The notes under the pieces are model-generated. The model was given only the letters and a program-made list of their open reading frames with translations, did no database searches and was not told the DNA's origin. The position numbers were made by a program, and so were the translations under genes. A stretch of DNA of 64,000 bases from Nocardia rhizosphaerihabitans (GTDB lineage Bacteria > Actinomycetota > Actinomycetes > Mycobacteriales > Mycobacteriaceae), in contig NZ_BMNE01000004.1 of NCBI RefSeq assembly GCF_014646295.1, forward strand, positions 496,001 to 560,000, given 5' to 3'. This document shows, in pieces, positions 42,255-50,852 of this stretch. Numbering within the stretch: position 1 is the stretch's first letter; every line of letters begins with the position of its first letter.

Positions 42255-42467
42255 ATGAAGAAGCTCGCCGTAACCTCCGCCCTCGCCCTGTTCCTTGTCG
42301 CCCCCGCCGTCACCGCGACCACCGCCCACGCCGAAACGCCGGTCGCTGGCAGTGGCTCGTCGAGCCTGGATGTCCTCTGCAGCCCGGTCGGTGGACTGCT
42401 CGTCCTCGCGGGCAGCGCGGAGAATCCCTACGGCCCGCTGCTCAGCATGGTGTGCGTGACCCGCTGA
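42255..42467 (+). CDS. Small secreted two-cysteine protein, paralogue of the one at 37.9 kb
   Basis: A 70-residue precursor: signal peptide MKKLAVTSALALFLVAPAVTA with cleavage near AHAET, then a short Gly/Ser segment and VLCSPVGGLLVLAGSAENPY ending LLSMVCVTR. The CSPV core, spacing of the two cysteines and the terminal LL...C match the protein at 37919-38170, though the Gly/Ser spacer is shorter here. Both lie within the insertion that splits the ribosomal operon. Confidence 0.72.
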   Translation: MKKLAVTSALALFLVAPAVTATTAHAETPVAGSGSSSLDVLCSPVGGLLVLAGSAENPYGPLLSMVCVTR

Positions 42468-42485
42468 CCGGTATGTCCCCGCAGG

Positions 42486-44051
42486 TCAGCGGAAGGGGGA
42501 CCGGTCGATCCCGCAGCGGAGGTCGGCCGGGGGGAGCTGGCCGGTGAACAGGTAGTCACGCTTGACGTGCTCGGCGCAGGTGCTGGGCACGTACATGCTG
42601 CTGTGGCCCGCGCCTTCCACGACGACCACGCGGGCGTTGGCCAGCTGGGCGGCACCGGCGACGGCGCCGCGCAGGGGCGTCGCCGGGTCGTACCTGCTGT
42701 TCAGGACCAGGATCGGGGCGGCCGTCTCGCGATTCCACGGGCCGGTGTAGCGGTCGGCGTCGAGGGCGGGCCAGAAGGCGCAGGGGGTGGCGTTGAAGAC
42801 GGCGGTGCGACCGAAATAGGGGACGCGCAGGTCTTCGACGGCGCCGACCCGGCTGTAGACGGCGGGGTCGGTCGGGACGGCGCTGTCGGTGCACTGGATC
42901 GAATAGAACGCCTCGATCCGGTTGCCGGGGTGCTCTTTCGCGAAGATCGCGTCGTGCGTCAGGGCCGGGAGCAGCGAGGTTCCGGCGTCGAAGAGCTGCT
43001 GGAGCAGCATCGCCAGGTCGGCGTAGGTGTCCGGGCGCGCGAGGCTGCCCGCGGCGGCCACGATCTGCCCGTAGGTCCACGGCGTGCCGTCGACCACGAT
43101 GGGGGCCGGTCGCGCGCGTTCGGCGAGCGCGATCCACTTGAGTTTCGGGTCGCCCGCCGAGAACGCGCAGTCCGGGCCCGCGGCCGAGCAGTCGCGCAGG
43201 AAGGCGTCGAAGGTCTCGGCGATGGCATCGGCCACGCCCTGCCTGGTATCGAGCGGCAGGTCGGCGCCGTGCCCGCTCACATTGCCCTCGAAGTCCAGCG
43301 ACCCGTCCAGCGCCATCGCCCGTACCCGGCCGGGGAACATGTTGGCGTAGACCGCGCCGACCTGGGTGCCGTAGGAGATGCCGTGATAGGTCAGCGCGGC
43401 ATCGCCCACCGCGCGTCGCAGCAATTCCAGGTCACGGGCGGTATTCGCGGTCGAAGCGTGCGCCAGGATCGGGCCCGCGGACTCCCCGCAGCGGGCGGCG
43501 ATATCGGCGGACCGGGCGAAGAACTCCGGTTCGTCGCCGGGACCTGCCGGGGTGCCGGGGAAGGTCGCGAAGTAGGCCTCCTGCTCATCGGCCGAGGCAA
43601 AACAGCTGGTCGGCGCGCTACGCGAGACCGAACGCGGATCCCACGACACCAGATCGAACCGGGCCCGTAGTTCCTCGGAGAACAACCACGGCCACCGCGC
43701 CCGCTCGCGCAGCCGGTCGACGCCCGACGGTCCAGGCCCGCCGAAGTTCACGAACAGGGTGCCGATCCGGCGACCGGGGTCGGTCGCGGGCAGCTTGATC
43801 ACCGCCAGCTCGATCTGTTCGCCCTGCGGGCGGTGGTAGTCCAGCGGCACCTGCGCCCACGTGCAGGAGAAGCCGTCTTCGCAGTCCGACCACTGCATTG
43901 CCGGGGTGCTCGCGGCTTCGGCGAGCTGATCGACGTACGGATCGGCCGCGCCGGCGGGGGCCGGGACGGTGAGAGCGCCGAGGCCGAGCAGAACAGCGAG
44001 AACGCGGGTCCAGCTGCGGCGAGTTCCACGGCGCCAAGAGCGCGAATACAA
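42486..44051 (-). CDS. Secreted alpha/beta-hydrolase, tripeptidyl aminopeptidase-like (S33/TAP family)
   Basis: A 521-residue exported hydrolase. It has a basic n-region and hydrophobic signal (RVLAVLLGLGALTVPAPAGA), then the TAP-family start CEDGFSCTWAQVPLDYHRP. The oxyanion region is FVNFGGPGPSGV, the nucleophile is in GISYGTQ (about residue 225), the acid is in LNSRYDPATP (about 453) and the histidine in GAGHSSM (about 481). Six or more cysteines suggest disulphides in the mature enzyme. Such proteins cleave short peptides or esters outside the cell. The start is a TTG at 44051 with GGAGG eight bases upstream. Confidence 0.87.
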   Translation of the reverse strand: MYSRSWRRGTRRSWTRVLAVLLGLGALTVPAPAGAADPYVDQLAEAASTPAMQWSDCEDGFSCTWAQVPLDYHRPQGEQIELAVIKLPATDPGRRIGTLFVNFGGPGPSGVDRLRERARWPWLFSEELRARFDLVSWDPRSVSRSAPTSCFASADEQEAYFATFPGTPAGPGDEPEFFARSADIAARCGESAGPILAHASTANTARDLELLRRAVGDAALTYHGISYGTQVGAVYANMFPGRVRAMALDGSLDFEGNVSGHGADLPLDTRQGVADAIAETFDAFLRDCSAAGPDCAFSAGDPKLKWIALAERARPAPIVVDGTPWTYGQIVAAAGSLARPDTYADLAMLLQQLFDAGTSLLPALTHDAIFAKEHPGNRIEAFYSIQCTDSAVPTDPAVYSRVGAVEDLRVPYFGRTAVFNATPCAFWPALDADRYTGPWNRETAAPILVLNSRYDPATPLRGAVAGAAQLANARVVVVEGAGHSSMYVPSTCAEHVKRDYLFTGQLPPADLRCGIDRSPFR

Positions 44052-44388
44052 CTGCCGAGCCTCCTGCGCAGATCGGACGAACCTCGCGAAGCTATCACAT
44101 GCTTACTTCAGGAAACTAGTTGGCGCCGAACGGAATTCGCCCCATCGGCCCAGCTCGCCCGCCGCCGCGACCCTGCTCCTTACCCTCCGGCCCTGAATTT
44201 ATTTCGAATTGTTCGGTTAACGCATGGTTAAGTATTTCGGCGGACCCTGTGCTTCTTCCGATAATTTCCGCGCCGAGGTGGTCGGCACGCCACTTCGTCG
44301 CTACTGTCGGGATTGTTGCGCGGAAATGTGGCGCAACCGGGTGTCGACGATGATCCCTAATTCCGGGACAACCGGAGGAAGTGGGATT
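44052..44388. other. Divergent intergenic region, relatively AT-rich
   Basis: 337 bases between the divergent hydrolase and DUF1275 genes. It contains clearly AT-richer stretches around 44198-44250, unlike the rest of the window, and must carry both promoters. I see no convincing open frame, iron box or RNA gene. An open frame upstream of the DUF1275 start runs through here but has no similarity to the family. Confidence 0.5.
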
Positions 44389-45117
44389 GTGACGATAACC
44401 ACAGAGAAAACCGGGCGTGACCTGGCCCACCGCCCCGCTTACCGGGGGATGCCGACCGGCGCGATGCCGATGGTCGCCTTTCTTTCGGTATTGGCCGGAT
44501 TTATCGGCGCTGCCGCTTACACGCATTCCGCCGGATATTTCGTGACATTCATGACCGGAAATACCGAGCGCGCCGTACTCGGCTGGTTCGACAATGACGT
44601 GGTCCTGGCGACCGGCGCCATCACCTTGCTCTTCTCGTTCGGTCTCGGCGTGTTCGTCGCCTCGCTGCTGCGCCGGCGGGTGTGGCGCGACAGCCGCTAC
44701 GGCGCGGCCGTGGTGACCACGGCGGCCCTGGCCGTGGCGGCCGTCGTCGACTGGGTCCTCGACCGCACGGGCGGGCAGGAGGTGGGGTTCATCCCCATCG
44801 CCTTCGTCGCGTTCGCGGTCGGCGCGCTCAACACCGCCTTCGTCAAGAACGGCGAGACCAGCGTTCCGCTGAGCTACGCGACCGGGACGGTGGTGAAGCT
44901 GAGTCAGGGCATCGAAAGCCACGTCAGCGGCGGCAGTTCCCGGGATTGGCTCGGCTACGCGCTGCAGTACGGATCCTTCGCCGCGGGCGCCTTCTTCGGC
45001 GGCGTGCTGAGCATGCTGGTCGGCGGCGAGATGATGCTGATCGTGGCAACCGTCGTCTCGGCCGTGGCGATCCTGCTCACTGCCAAGGCCGCGGACGAGC
45101 CCCAGATTTTGTCCTGA
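44389..45117 (+). CDS. DUF1275 (YoaK-family) membrane protein
   Basis: A 242-residue integral membrane protein with about six hydrophobic segments. The family signature lies in the first third: FLSVLAGFIGAAAYTHSAG, YFVTFMTGNTERAVLG. The second half has ALNTAFVKNGETSVPLSYATG and TVVKLSQGI. The function of the family is unknown; transport has been suggested. The GTG at 44389 was chosen for the GGAGGA upstream; an ATG at 44350 is possible. Its last codons overlap the -35 region of the rpsH promoter. Confidence 0.85.
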   Translation: MTITTEKTGRDLAHRPAYRGMPTGAMPMVAFLSVLAGFIGAAAYTHSAGYFVTFMTGNTERAVLGWFDNDVVLATGAITLLFSFGLGVFVASLLRRRVWRDSRYGAAVVTTAALAVAAVVDWVLDRTGGQEVGFIPIAFVAFAVGALNTAFVKNGETSVPLSYATGTVVKLSQGIESHVSGGSSRDWLGYALQYGSFAAGAFFGGVLSMLVGGEMMLIVATVVSAVAILLTAKAADEPQILS

Positions 45118-45136
45118 CCACGGCATTGCCTACACT
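45108..45136 (+). promoter_or_regulatory. Promoter of the rpsH half of the spc operon
   Basis: TTTGTC (45108-45113) and TACACT (45131-45136) are spaced by 17 bases. The 22 bases from 45129 match the rplN promoter core at 36155 with one substitution. The -35 element overlaps the end of the upstream DUF1275 gene. Confidence 0.72.
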
Positions 45137-45161
45137 AGAGCGGTTGCCTGGGCACCACTGT

Positions 45162-45200
45162 GTCCGCTGGCGCCTCGCGTAGGCGGACGGTCCAGGCGCC
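45162..45200 (+). promoter_or_regulatory. Leader hairpins upstream of rpsH
   Basis: In the 200-base leader, GTCCGC (45162-45167) can pair with GCGGAC (45183-45188), while GGCGCCT (45169-45175) can instead pair with AGGCGCC (45194-45200). The two pairings interleave and exclude each other. This might be a ribosomal-protein or processing control site; no known leader family is recognised. Confidence 0.35.
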
Positions 45201-45337
45201 GAGAGCTCGTAACGAGAACTCATCCGGTCGGTAAGTGCCGTCCGGACCAGCCGAATTGTTGTAGGCCCACGGTCGCCTCGTGAAAGCGGGGAGATGCTGC
45301 ATGGGAACCGCAGCGAGAAAGGTGTCGAGGTCTAACC

Positions 45338-45736
45338 ATGACCATGACTGATCCGATCGCAGACTTCTTGACACGTCTGCGCAACGCCAACTCGGCGTAC
45401 CACGATCAGGTGAAGGCGCCCCACTCCAAGCTCAAGGCGAACATCGCCGAGATCTTGAAGCGTGAGGGCTACATCGCCGATTACCGCACCGAAGACGCGA
45501 CCGTGGGCAAGTCCCTCGTCGTCGATCTGAAGTACGGCCCCAGCCGTGAGCGCAGCCTCCAGGGCCTGCGTCGCGTCTCGAAGCCGGGTCTGCGTGTGTA
45601 CGCGAAGTCCACCAACCTGCCCAAGGTCCTCGGCGGCCTCGGCGTGGCGATCATTTCCACGTCGACCGGTCTGCTCACCGACCGTCAGGCGGCCAAGCAG
45701 GGCGTGGGCGGCGAAGTCCTCGCCTACGTCTGGTAA
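45338..45736 (+). CDS. rpsH: 30S ribosomal protein S8
   Basis: The 132-residue primary rRNA-binding protein S8. It begins MTMTDPIADFLTRLRNANSA and ends with the family signature STSTGLLTDRQAAKQGVGGE. It is first in its transcription unit here instead of following rpsZ directly. Confidence 0.98.
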   Translation: MTMTDPIADFLTRLRNANSAYHDQVKAPHSKLKANIAEILKREGYIADYRTEDATVGKSLVVDLKYGPSRERSLQGLRRVSKPGLRVYAKSTNLPKVLGGLGVAIISTSTGLLTDRQAAKQGVGGEVLAYVW

Positions 45737-45751
45737 GGGAGGTCAGGACTA

Positions 45752-46291
45752 ATGTCGCGTATTGGTAAGAAGCCCATCGAGATTCCGGCCGGCGTCGACG
45801 TCACCATCGACGGCCAGGTCGTCACGGTGAAGGGGCCCAAGGGCACCCTGTCGCACACCGTGGCCGAGCCGATCACCGTCACCAAGGGTGAAGGTAACGA
45901 GCTCGAGGTCGCCCGTCCCAACGACGAGCGCGCCAACCGCTCGCTGCACGGCCTTTCCCGCACCCTGATCGCCAACATGATCGAGGGTGTCACCAAGGGC
46001 TACGAGAAGAAGATGGAAATCTTCGGTGTCGGCTACCGTGTGGCCGCCAAGGGTTCGAACCTCGAGTTCGCCCTGGGTTACAGCCACCCGGTGCCGATCG
46101 AGGCCCCGGAGGGCATCACCTTCGCGGTGGAATCGCCCACCAAGTTCTCCGTGTCCGGTATCGACAAGCAGAAGGTCGGCCAGATCTCCGCTGTCATCCA
46201 CGGACTGCGTAAGCCCGACCCGTACAAGGGCAAGGGCATCCGCTACGCCGGCGAGGTCGTTCGCCGCAAGGTCGGAAAGACGGGTAAGTGA
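45752..46291 (+). CDS. rplF: 50S ribosomal protein L6
   Basis: The 179-residue L6, near the factor-binding region. It begins MSRIGKKPIEIPAGVDVTID and has KPDPYKGKGIRYAGEVVRRK near the C-terminus. Confidence 0.98.
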   Translation: MSRIGKKPIEIPAGVDVTIDGQVVTVKGPKGTLSHTVAEPITVTKGEGNELEVARPNDERANRSLHGLSRTLIANMIEGVTKGYEKKMEIFGVGYRVAAKGSNLEFALGYSHPVPIEAPEGITFAVESPTKFSVSGIDKQKVGQISAVIHGLRKPDPYKGKGIRYAGEVVRRKVGKTGK

Positions 46292-46293
46292 TC

Positions 46294-46701
46294 ATGGCGC
46301 AAACCGAAAACCAGAAGGCCAAGCGGATTCCGCTGGGCAAGGACGTTTCCACGAAGCGTCGTCTGTCGAAGACCCGCCGTCACTTCCGTCTGCGCAAGAA
46401 GGTCGTCGGCACCACCGAGCGTCCGCGCCTGGTGGTCAACCGCTCCTCGCGGCACCTGCACGCCCAGCTCGTCGACGATTCGGTCGGCAAGACCATCGCC
46501 GCCGCGTCCTCGATCGAGGCCGATGTGCGTGCGCTGGAGGGCGACAAGTCCGCCAAGGGCGCCAAGGTCGGTCAGCTGATCGCCGAGCGTGCCAAGGCTG
46601 CCGGTATCGAGGCGGTCGTGTTCGACCGTGGTGGTCACGACTACCACGGCCGTATCGCGGCGCTGGCCGATGCCGCTCGTGAAGGCGGGTTGAAGTTCTG
46701 A
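46294..46701 (+). CDS. rplR: 50S ribosomal protein L18
   Basis: The 135-residue L18, a 5S rRNA-binding protein. Signatures include RHFRLRKKVVGTTERPRLVV and FDRGGHDYHGRIAALADAAR. The ATG at 46294 lies two bases after the rplF stop; a GTG overlapping that stop is a less likely start. Confidence 0.98.
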   Translation: MAQTENQKAKRIPLGKDVSTKRRLSKTRRHFRLRKKVVGTTERPRLVVNRSSRHLHAQLVDDSVGKTIAAASSIEADVRALEGDKSAKGAKVGQLIAERAKAAGIEAVVFDRGGHDYHGRIAALADAAREGGLKF

Positions 46702-46732
46702 TGACTGTTATTTCGAATGGAAGGAACGTCTG

Positions 46733-47380
46733 ATGCCGGGACGTCAGCGGCGTGACGGCGGCAGCGGACCCGCCGGACAGAACAGCAATGCCCCCGAGGG
46801 CGGCCGTGGCGATCGTCGCGGTGGCGGCGACCGTCGCGGCGGTGACCGTCGGGACCAGGCTGCCGAGAAGAACCAGCTCGAGCGCGTAGTCGCGATCAAC
46901 CGCGTCTCCAAGGTCGTGAAGGGTGGTCGTCGCTTCAGCTTCACCGCCCTCGTGATCGTCGGTGACGGCAACGGTCTGGTCGGCGTCGGCTACGGCAAGG
47001 CCAAGGAAGTTCCCGCGGCCATCCAGAAGGGTGTCGAGGAGGCTCGCAAGGGCTTCTTCCGCGTCCCGATGATCGGCTCGACCATCACCCACCCGGTTCA
47101 GGGTGAGGCGGCGGCCGGTGTCGTCATGCTGCGTCCGGCTTCGCCCGGTACCGGTGTGATCGCCGGTGGCGCGGCGCGTGCCGTGCTCGAATGCGCTGGC
47201 ATTCACGACATTCTGGCCAAGTCGCTCGGTAGCGACAATGCGATCAACGTCGTTCACGCGACGGTTGCCGCGCTCAAGATGCTCCAGCGTCCCGAAGAGG
47301 TTGCCGCGCGTCGCGGTCTGCCGATCGAGGATGTCGCTCCGGCGGGCATGCTGCGTGCGCGTGCAGGACAGGGAGCCTGA
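46733..47380 (+). CDS. rpsE: 30S ribosomal protein S5
   Basis: The 215-residue S5 with a Gly/Arg/Asp-rich actinobacterial N-terminal extension (GGGDRRGGDRRDQ). The double-stranded RNA-binding domain begins RVVAINRVSKVVKGGRRFSF, and the C-terminal domain has SPGTGVIAGGAARAVLE. GGAAGGA precedes the ATG. Confidence 0.98.
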   Translation: MPGRQRRDGGSGPAGQNSNAPEGGRGDRRGGGDRRGGDRRDQAAEKNQLERVVAINRVSKVVKGGRRFSFTALVIVGDGNGLVGVGYGKAKEVPAAIQKGVEEARKGFFRVPMIGSTITHPVQGEAAAGVVMLRPASPGTGVIAGGAARAVLECAGIHDILAKSLGSDNAINVVHATVAALKMLQRPEEVAARRGLPIEDVAPAGMLRARAGQGA

Positions 47381-47381
47381 C

Positions 47382-47561
47382 ATGGCTGATCTCAAGGTGA
47401 CCCAGATCAAGAGCACCATCGGCGCCAAGGCGAATCAGAAGGAGTCCCTGCGTACGCTCGGCCTCCGCAAGATCCGCCAGACGGTTGTCCGTGAGGACAA
47501 CGCTCAGAACCGCGGTCTGATCAACGTCGTGCGCCACCTCGTAACAGTTGAGGAGGTCTGA
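47382..47561 (+). CDS. rpmD: 50S ribosomal protein L30
   Basis: The 59-residue L30, complete with KVTQIKSTIGAKANQKESL and LGLRKIRQTVVREDN. It begins one base after the rpsE stop. Confidence 0.97.
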   Translation: MADLKVTQIKSTIGAKANQKESLRTLGLRKIRQTVVREDNAQNRGLINVVRHLVTVEEV

Positions 47562-47562
47562 C

Positions 47563-48006
47563 ATGACCATCAAGTTGCACCACCTGCGTCCTGCGCCGGG
47601 TTCCAAGACCGAGAAGACCCGTGTGGGTCGCGGTGAGGGTTCCAAGGGTAAGACCGCCGGTCGTGGTACCAAGGGCACCAAGGCCCGCAAGAACGTCTCC
47701 CCGGCGTTCGAGGGTGGCCAGATGCCGCTGCACATGCGCCTGCCGAAGCTCAAGGGCTTCACCAACCGCTTCCGCGTGGAGTACCAGGTTGTGAACGTGG
47801 GCCGCATTGCGGAGCTGTTCCCCGAGGGCGGCACGGTCGGTAAGGCCGAGCTCGTCGCTGCCGGCGCCGTTCGCAAGAACGAGCTGGTCAAGGTCCTCGG
47901 CGATGGTGAAATCGGTGTCGCGGTCCAGGTGACCGCCGACAAGGTGACCGGCTCCGCCAAGGAGAAGATCGCCGCCGCCGGTGGCACCGTCACCGAACTG
48001 GCCTGA
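47563..48006 (+). CDS. rplO: 50S ribosomal protein L15
   Basis: The 147-residue L15. It begins TIKLHHLRPAPGSKTEKTRV and has the Gly/Lys-rich segment GRGTKGTKARKNV. The ATG at 47563 follows GAGGAGG; the frame open from 47548 is only an upstream extension. Confidence 0.97.
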   Translation: MTIKLHHLRPAPGSKTEKTRVGRGEGSKGKTAGRGTKGTKARKNVSPAFEGGQMPLHMRLPKLKGFTNRFRVEYQVVNVGRIAELFPEGGTVGKAELVAAGAVRKNELVKVLGDGEIGVAVQVTADKVTGSAKEKIAAAGGTVTELA

Positions 48007-48026
48007 CGGTACTGTAGTTAGCAGTG

Positions 48027-48059
48027 GACACCGGACGAGTCGAGAGCTCGTCCGGTGTC
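48027..48059 (+). terminator. Hairpin terminator between rplO and secY
   Basis: A perfect 13-bp stem (GACACCGGACGAG and its complement at 48047-48059) with a seven-base loop. It suggests secY-adk-map have their own promoter in the 110 bases that follow, although partial read-through is possible. Confidence 0.8.
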
Positions 48060-48170
48060 ACTGTTAGAGTTCAAGTGTTGTCTGCCAAGCTCGTCATCGG
48101 CTGACGTATCCACACGATGCGGTGTTGGTTCAGTCGCATGGCATGACCATGTCGTTCGCCAGGAGGATCT

Positions 48171-49493
48171 GTGCTTTCCGCCTTCGTATCGGCCTTCCGG
48201 ACTCCGGACTTACGGCGGAAGATTCTCTTCACGCTGGGGTTGATCGCGCTGTACCGGTTGGGTGCCGCGCTGCCGTCCCCCGGCGTCGACTACCGCGCAG
48301 TCCAGGACTGCGTGAAGCTGGTCTCCGGTGGTGAGTCCGCCGGTATCTACCAGCTGATCAATCTCTTCTCCGGTGGTGCGCTGCTGCAGCTTTCGGTGTT
48401 CGCGATCGGCATCATGCCGTACATCACCGCGAGCATCATCATCCAGCTGCTGACCGTCGTCATCCCGCGCTTCGAGGAGCTGCGCAAGGAAGGCCAAGCA
48501 GGCCAGACCAAGATGACGCAGTACACCCGGTATCTGTCGATCGCCCTGGCGATCCTGCAGGCAACGGGTCTCGTCGCGCTCGCGGCGCGCGGTCAGCTGC
48601 TCCAGGGCTGCCAGCAGGACATCCTCGCCGACACCAGCATCTTCGGCATGATCATCATCGTCCTGGTGATGACCGCCGGTGCGGCGCTGGTCATGTGGTT
48701 CGGTGAGCAGATCACCGAGCGCGGTGTCGGCAACGGCATGTCGCTGCTCATCTTCGCCGGTATCGCCGCGCGCATCCCGATCGACGGCAAGAACATCCTC
48801 GACACCCGAGGTGGCCTGGTCTTCGGTCTCGTCTGTGCCGCCGTGCTGGCGATCATCGTGGCGGTGATCTTCGTCGAGCAGGGCCAGCGCCGGATTCCGG
48901 TGCAGTACGCCAAGCGCGTCGTCGGCCGCAAGATGTACGGCGGTTCGTCGACCTACCTGCCGTTGAAGGTCAACCAGGCCGGTGTCATCCCGGTGATCTT
49001 CGCGTCCTCACTGCTGTACCTGCCCAACCTGATCGCGCAGCTGACCGGGTCGAGCACGGCAACGGAGCCGAGCTGGTGGCAGGAGATCATCCAGAAGTAC
49101 CTGGTGAATCCGTCCAACCCGGTCTACATCGCCATCTACTTCGGCCTGATCGTGTTCTTCACCTACTTCTACGTCGCGATCACCTTCAATCCGGAGGAAC
49201 GCGCGGACGAAATGAAGAAGTTCGGCGGCTTCATCCCGGGCTACCGTCCCGGCAGGCCGACCGCCGACTATCTCAACTACGTTCTGAGCCGCATCACCCT
49301 GCCTGGCTCGATCTACCTCGGTCTGGTGGCCGTGCTCCCGAACGTGTTCCTCGACATGGGCAATTCGGGTGCGGTGGCCAACCTGCCGTTCGGCGGTACC
49401 GCGGTGCTCATCATGGTCAGTGTTGGTCTCGACACGGTCAAGCAGATCGAGAGCCAGCTGATGAATCGAAATTACGAAGGGTTCCTCAAGTGA
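48171..49493 (+). CDS. secY: Protein translocase subunit SecY
   Basis: The 440-residue channel of the Sec translocon with ten membrane segments. Recognisable parts are the cytosolic start AFRTPDLRRKILFTL, plug region IYQLINLFSGGALLQLSVFAIG, loop QGQRRIPVQYAKRVVGRKMYG and the late cytosolic loop region FNPEERADEMKKFGGFIPGYRPG. It starts at a GTG with AGGAGG close upstream. The stop overlaps the adk start (GTGA). Confidence 0.98.
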   Translation: MLSAFVSAFRTPDLRRKILFTLGLIALYRLGAALPSPGVDYRAVQDCVKLVSGGESAGIYQLINLFSGGALLQLSVFAIGIMPYITASIIIQLLTVVIPRFEELRKEGQAGQTKMTQYTRYLSIALAILQATGLVALAARGQLLQGCQQDILADTSIFGMIIIVLVMTAGAALVMWFGEQITERGVGNGMSLLIFAGIAARIPIDGKNILDTRGGLVFGLVCAAVLAIIVAVIFVEQGQRRIPVQYAKRVVGRKMYGGSSTYLPLKVNQAGVIPVIFASSLLYLPNLIAQLTGSSTATEPSWWQEIIQKYLVNPSNPVYIAIYFGLIVFFTYFYVAITFNPEERADEMKKFGGFIPGYRPGRPTADYLNYVLSRITLPGSIYLGLVAVLPNVFLDMGNSGAVANLPFGGTAVLIMVSVGLDTVKQIESQLMNRNYEGFLK

Positions 49494-50035
49494 GAGTTGT
49501 TCTGCTCGGTCCGCCGGGTGCCGGCAAAGGTACTCAGGCCGTCCTGCTGTCGGAAAAGCTGGGCGTTCCGCACATCTCCACCGGAGACCTCTTCCGCGCG
49601 AACATCAGCCAGCAGACCGCCCTCGGTCGCGAAGCGCAGAAGTACATGGACGCGGGCGACCTCGTCCCCAGCGATGTCACCAACCGCATGGTCGAGGCGC
49701 GCGTCGCCGAGCCGGACGCCGCGAACGGCTTCGTGCTCGACGGCTACCCGCGCACGGTCGATCAGGGCGACGCGCTGAAGAAGATCCTCGAGAACCACGG
49801 CACCGAGCTCGACGCCGTGCTGTGCTTCGTGGTGCCCGAGTCGCTGCTCAAGGAGCGGATGCTCGCCCGCGGTCGCGCCGACGACACCGAAGAGGTGATC
49901 GACAACCGGCTGCGCGTCTACCGCGAGGAGACCGAGCCGCTGCTCGAGTACTACGACGGTCTGGTCGTGACGGTCGAAGGCGTCGGCGAGGTCGACGACG
50001 TCAACGCGCGGGCACTGCAGGCGCTTGGCCGCTGA
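49490..50035 (+). CDS. adk: Adenylate kinase
   Basis: The 181-residue short-LID adenylate kinase, interconverting ATP plus AMP and two ADP. The P-loop is LLGPPGAGKGTQ; AMP-binding ISTGDLFRANI and FVLDGYPRT; LID arginine region RGRADDTEEVIDNRL. It starts at a GTG overlapping the secY stop, the usual actinobacterial order. Confidence 0.98.
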   Translation: MRVVLLGPPGAGKGTQAVLLSEKLGVPHISTGDLFRANISQQTALGREAQKYMDAGDLVPSDVTNRMVEARVAEPDAANGFVLDGYPRTVDQGDALKKILENHGTELDAVLCFVVPESLLKERMLARGRADDTEEVIDNRLRVYREETEPLLEYYDGLVVTVEGVGEVDDVNARALQALGR

Positions 50036-50832
50036 TGGTCTTCAGCCGTAAGAAGAAGGTCGTGCCGTTCCGTTCGGCGGGCGAGCTGGATGCCATGGCG
50101 GCAGCCGGCGCGATCGTCGGACGGACGCTCGTCGCCGTCCGCGCCGCGGCCAAGCCCGGCGTGTCGACGCTGGAACTGGACGAGGTCGCCGAGCAGACGA
50201 TCCGTGACGCGGGCGCCGTCCCGTCGTTCAAGGGTTATCACGGCTTCCCCGGCTCGATCTGTTCTTCGGTCAACGACCGTGTGGTCCACGGCATCCCCTC
50301 GGCGACGGAAATCCTCGCCGAGGGTGATCTCGTGTCCATCGACTGCGGCGCCATCCTCGACGGCTGGCACGGCGACTCGGCCTGGACCTTCGGCATCGGC
50401 CCCATCATCGAGGCCGACCGGCTGCTGAGCGAGGCGACCAGGCTGTCGATGGAGATGGGCATCGCCGCGATGCTGCCCGACAACCGCCTCACCGACGTCT
50501 CGCACGCCATCGAGCTCGGCACTCGCGCTGCCGAGAAGGAGCACGGTCGCCAGTACGGCATCGTCGACGGTTACGGTGGCCACGCCATCGGCCGCGAGAT
50601 GCACATGGACCCGTTCCTGCCGAACGAAGGCGCCCCCGGCAAGGGTCCCCGCCTGGTCGTCGGCTCGGTGCTGGCGATCGAGCCGATGCTCACCCTCGGC
50701 ACCACCGAGACCAAGACGCTCGACGACGACTGGACGGTCGTCACCACCGACGGCTCCCGCGCCGCGCACTGGGAGCACAGCGTCGCCGTCACCGAGGACG
50801 GCCCGCGCATCCTCACCCTGCGTCCGGAGTAG
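50035..50832 (+). CDS. map: Methionine aminopeptidase, type I
   Basis: A 265-residue metalloprotease removing the initiator methionine. Metal ligands are visible in VSIDCGAILDGWHGDSAW (two Asp), GHAIGREMHMDPF (His), LAIEPMLT (Glu) and WEHSVAVTEDG (Glu). SFKGYHGFPGSICSSVND marks the family. The ATG shares one base with the adk stop. It is the last gene of the spc half-operon in the window; infA does not follow. Confidence 0.98.
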   Translation: MVFSRKKKVVPFRSAGELDAMAAAGAIVGRTLVAVRAAAKPGVSTLELDEVAEQTIRDAGAVPSFKGYHGFPGSICSSVNDRVVHGIPSATEILAEGDLVSIDCGAILDGWHGDSAWTFGIGPIIEADRLLSEATRLSMEMGIAAMLPDNRLTDVSHAIELGTRAAEKEHGRQYGIVDGYGGHAIGREMHMDPFLPNEGAPGKGPRLVVGSVLAIEPMLTLGTTETKTLDDDWTVVTTDGSRAAHWEHSVAVTEDGPRILTLRPE

Positions 50833-50852
50833 TTCGCGCGCAGCAGTTTTCG

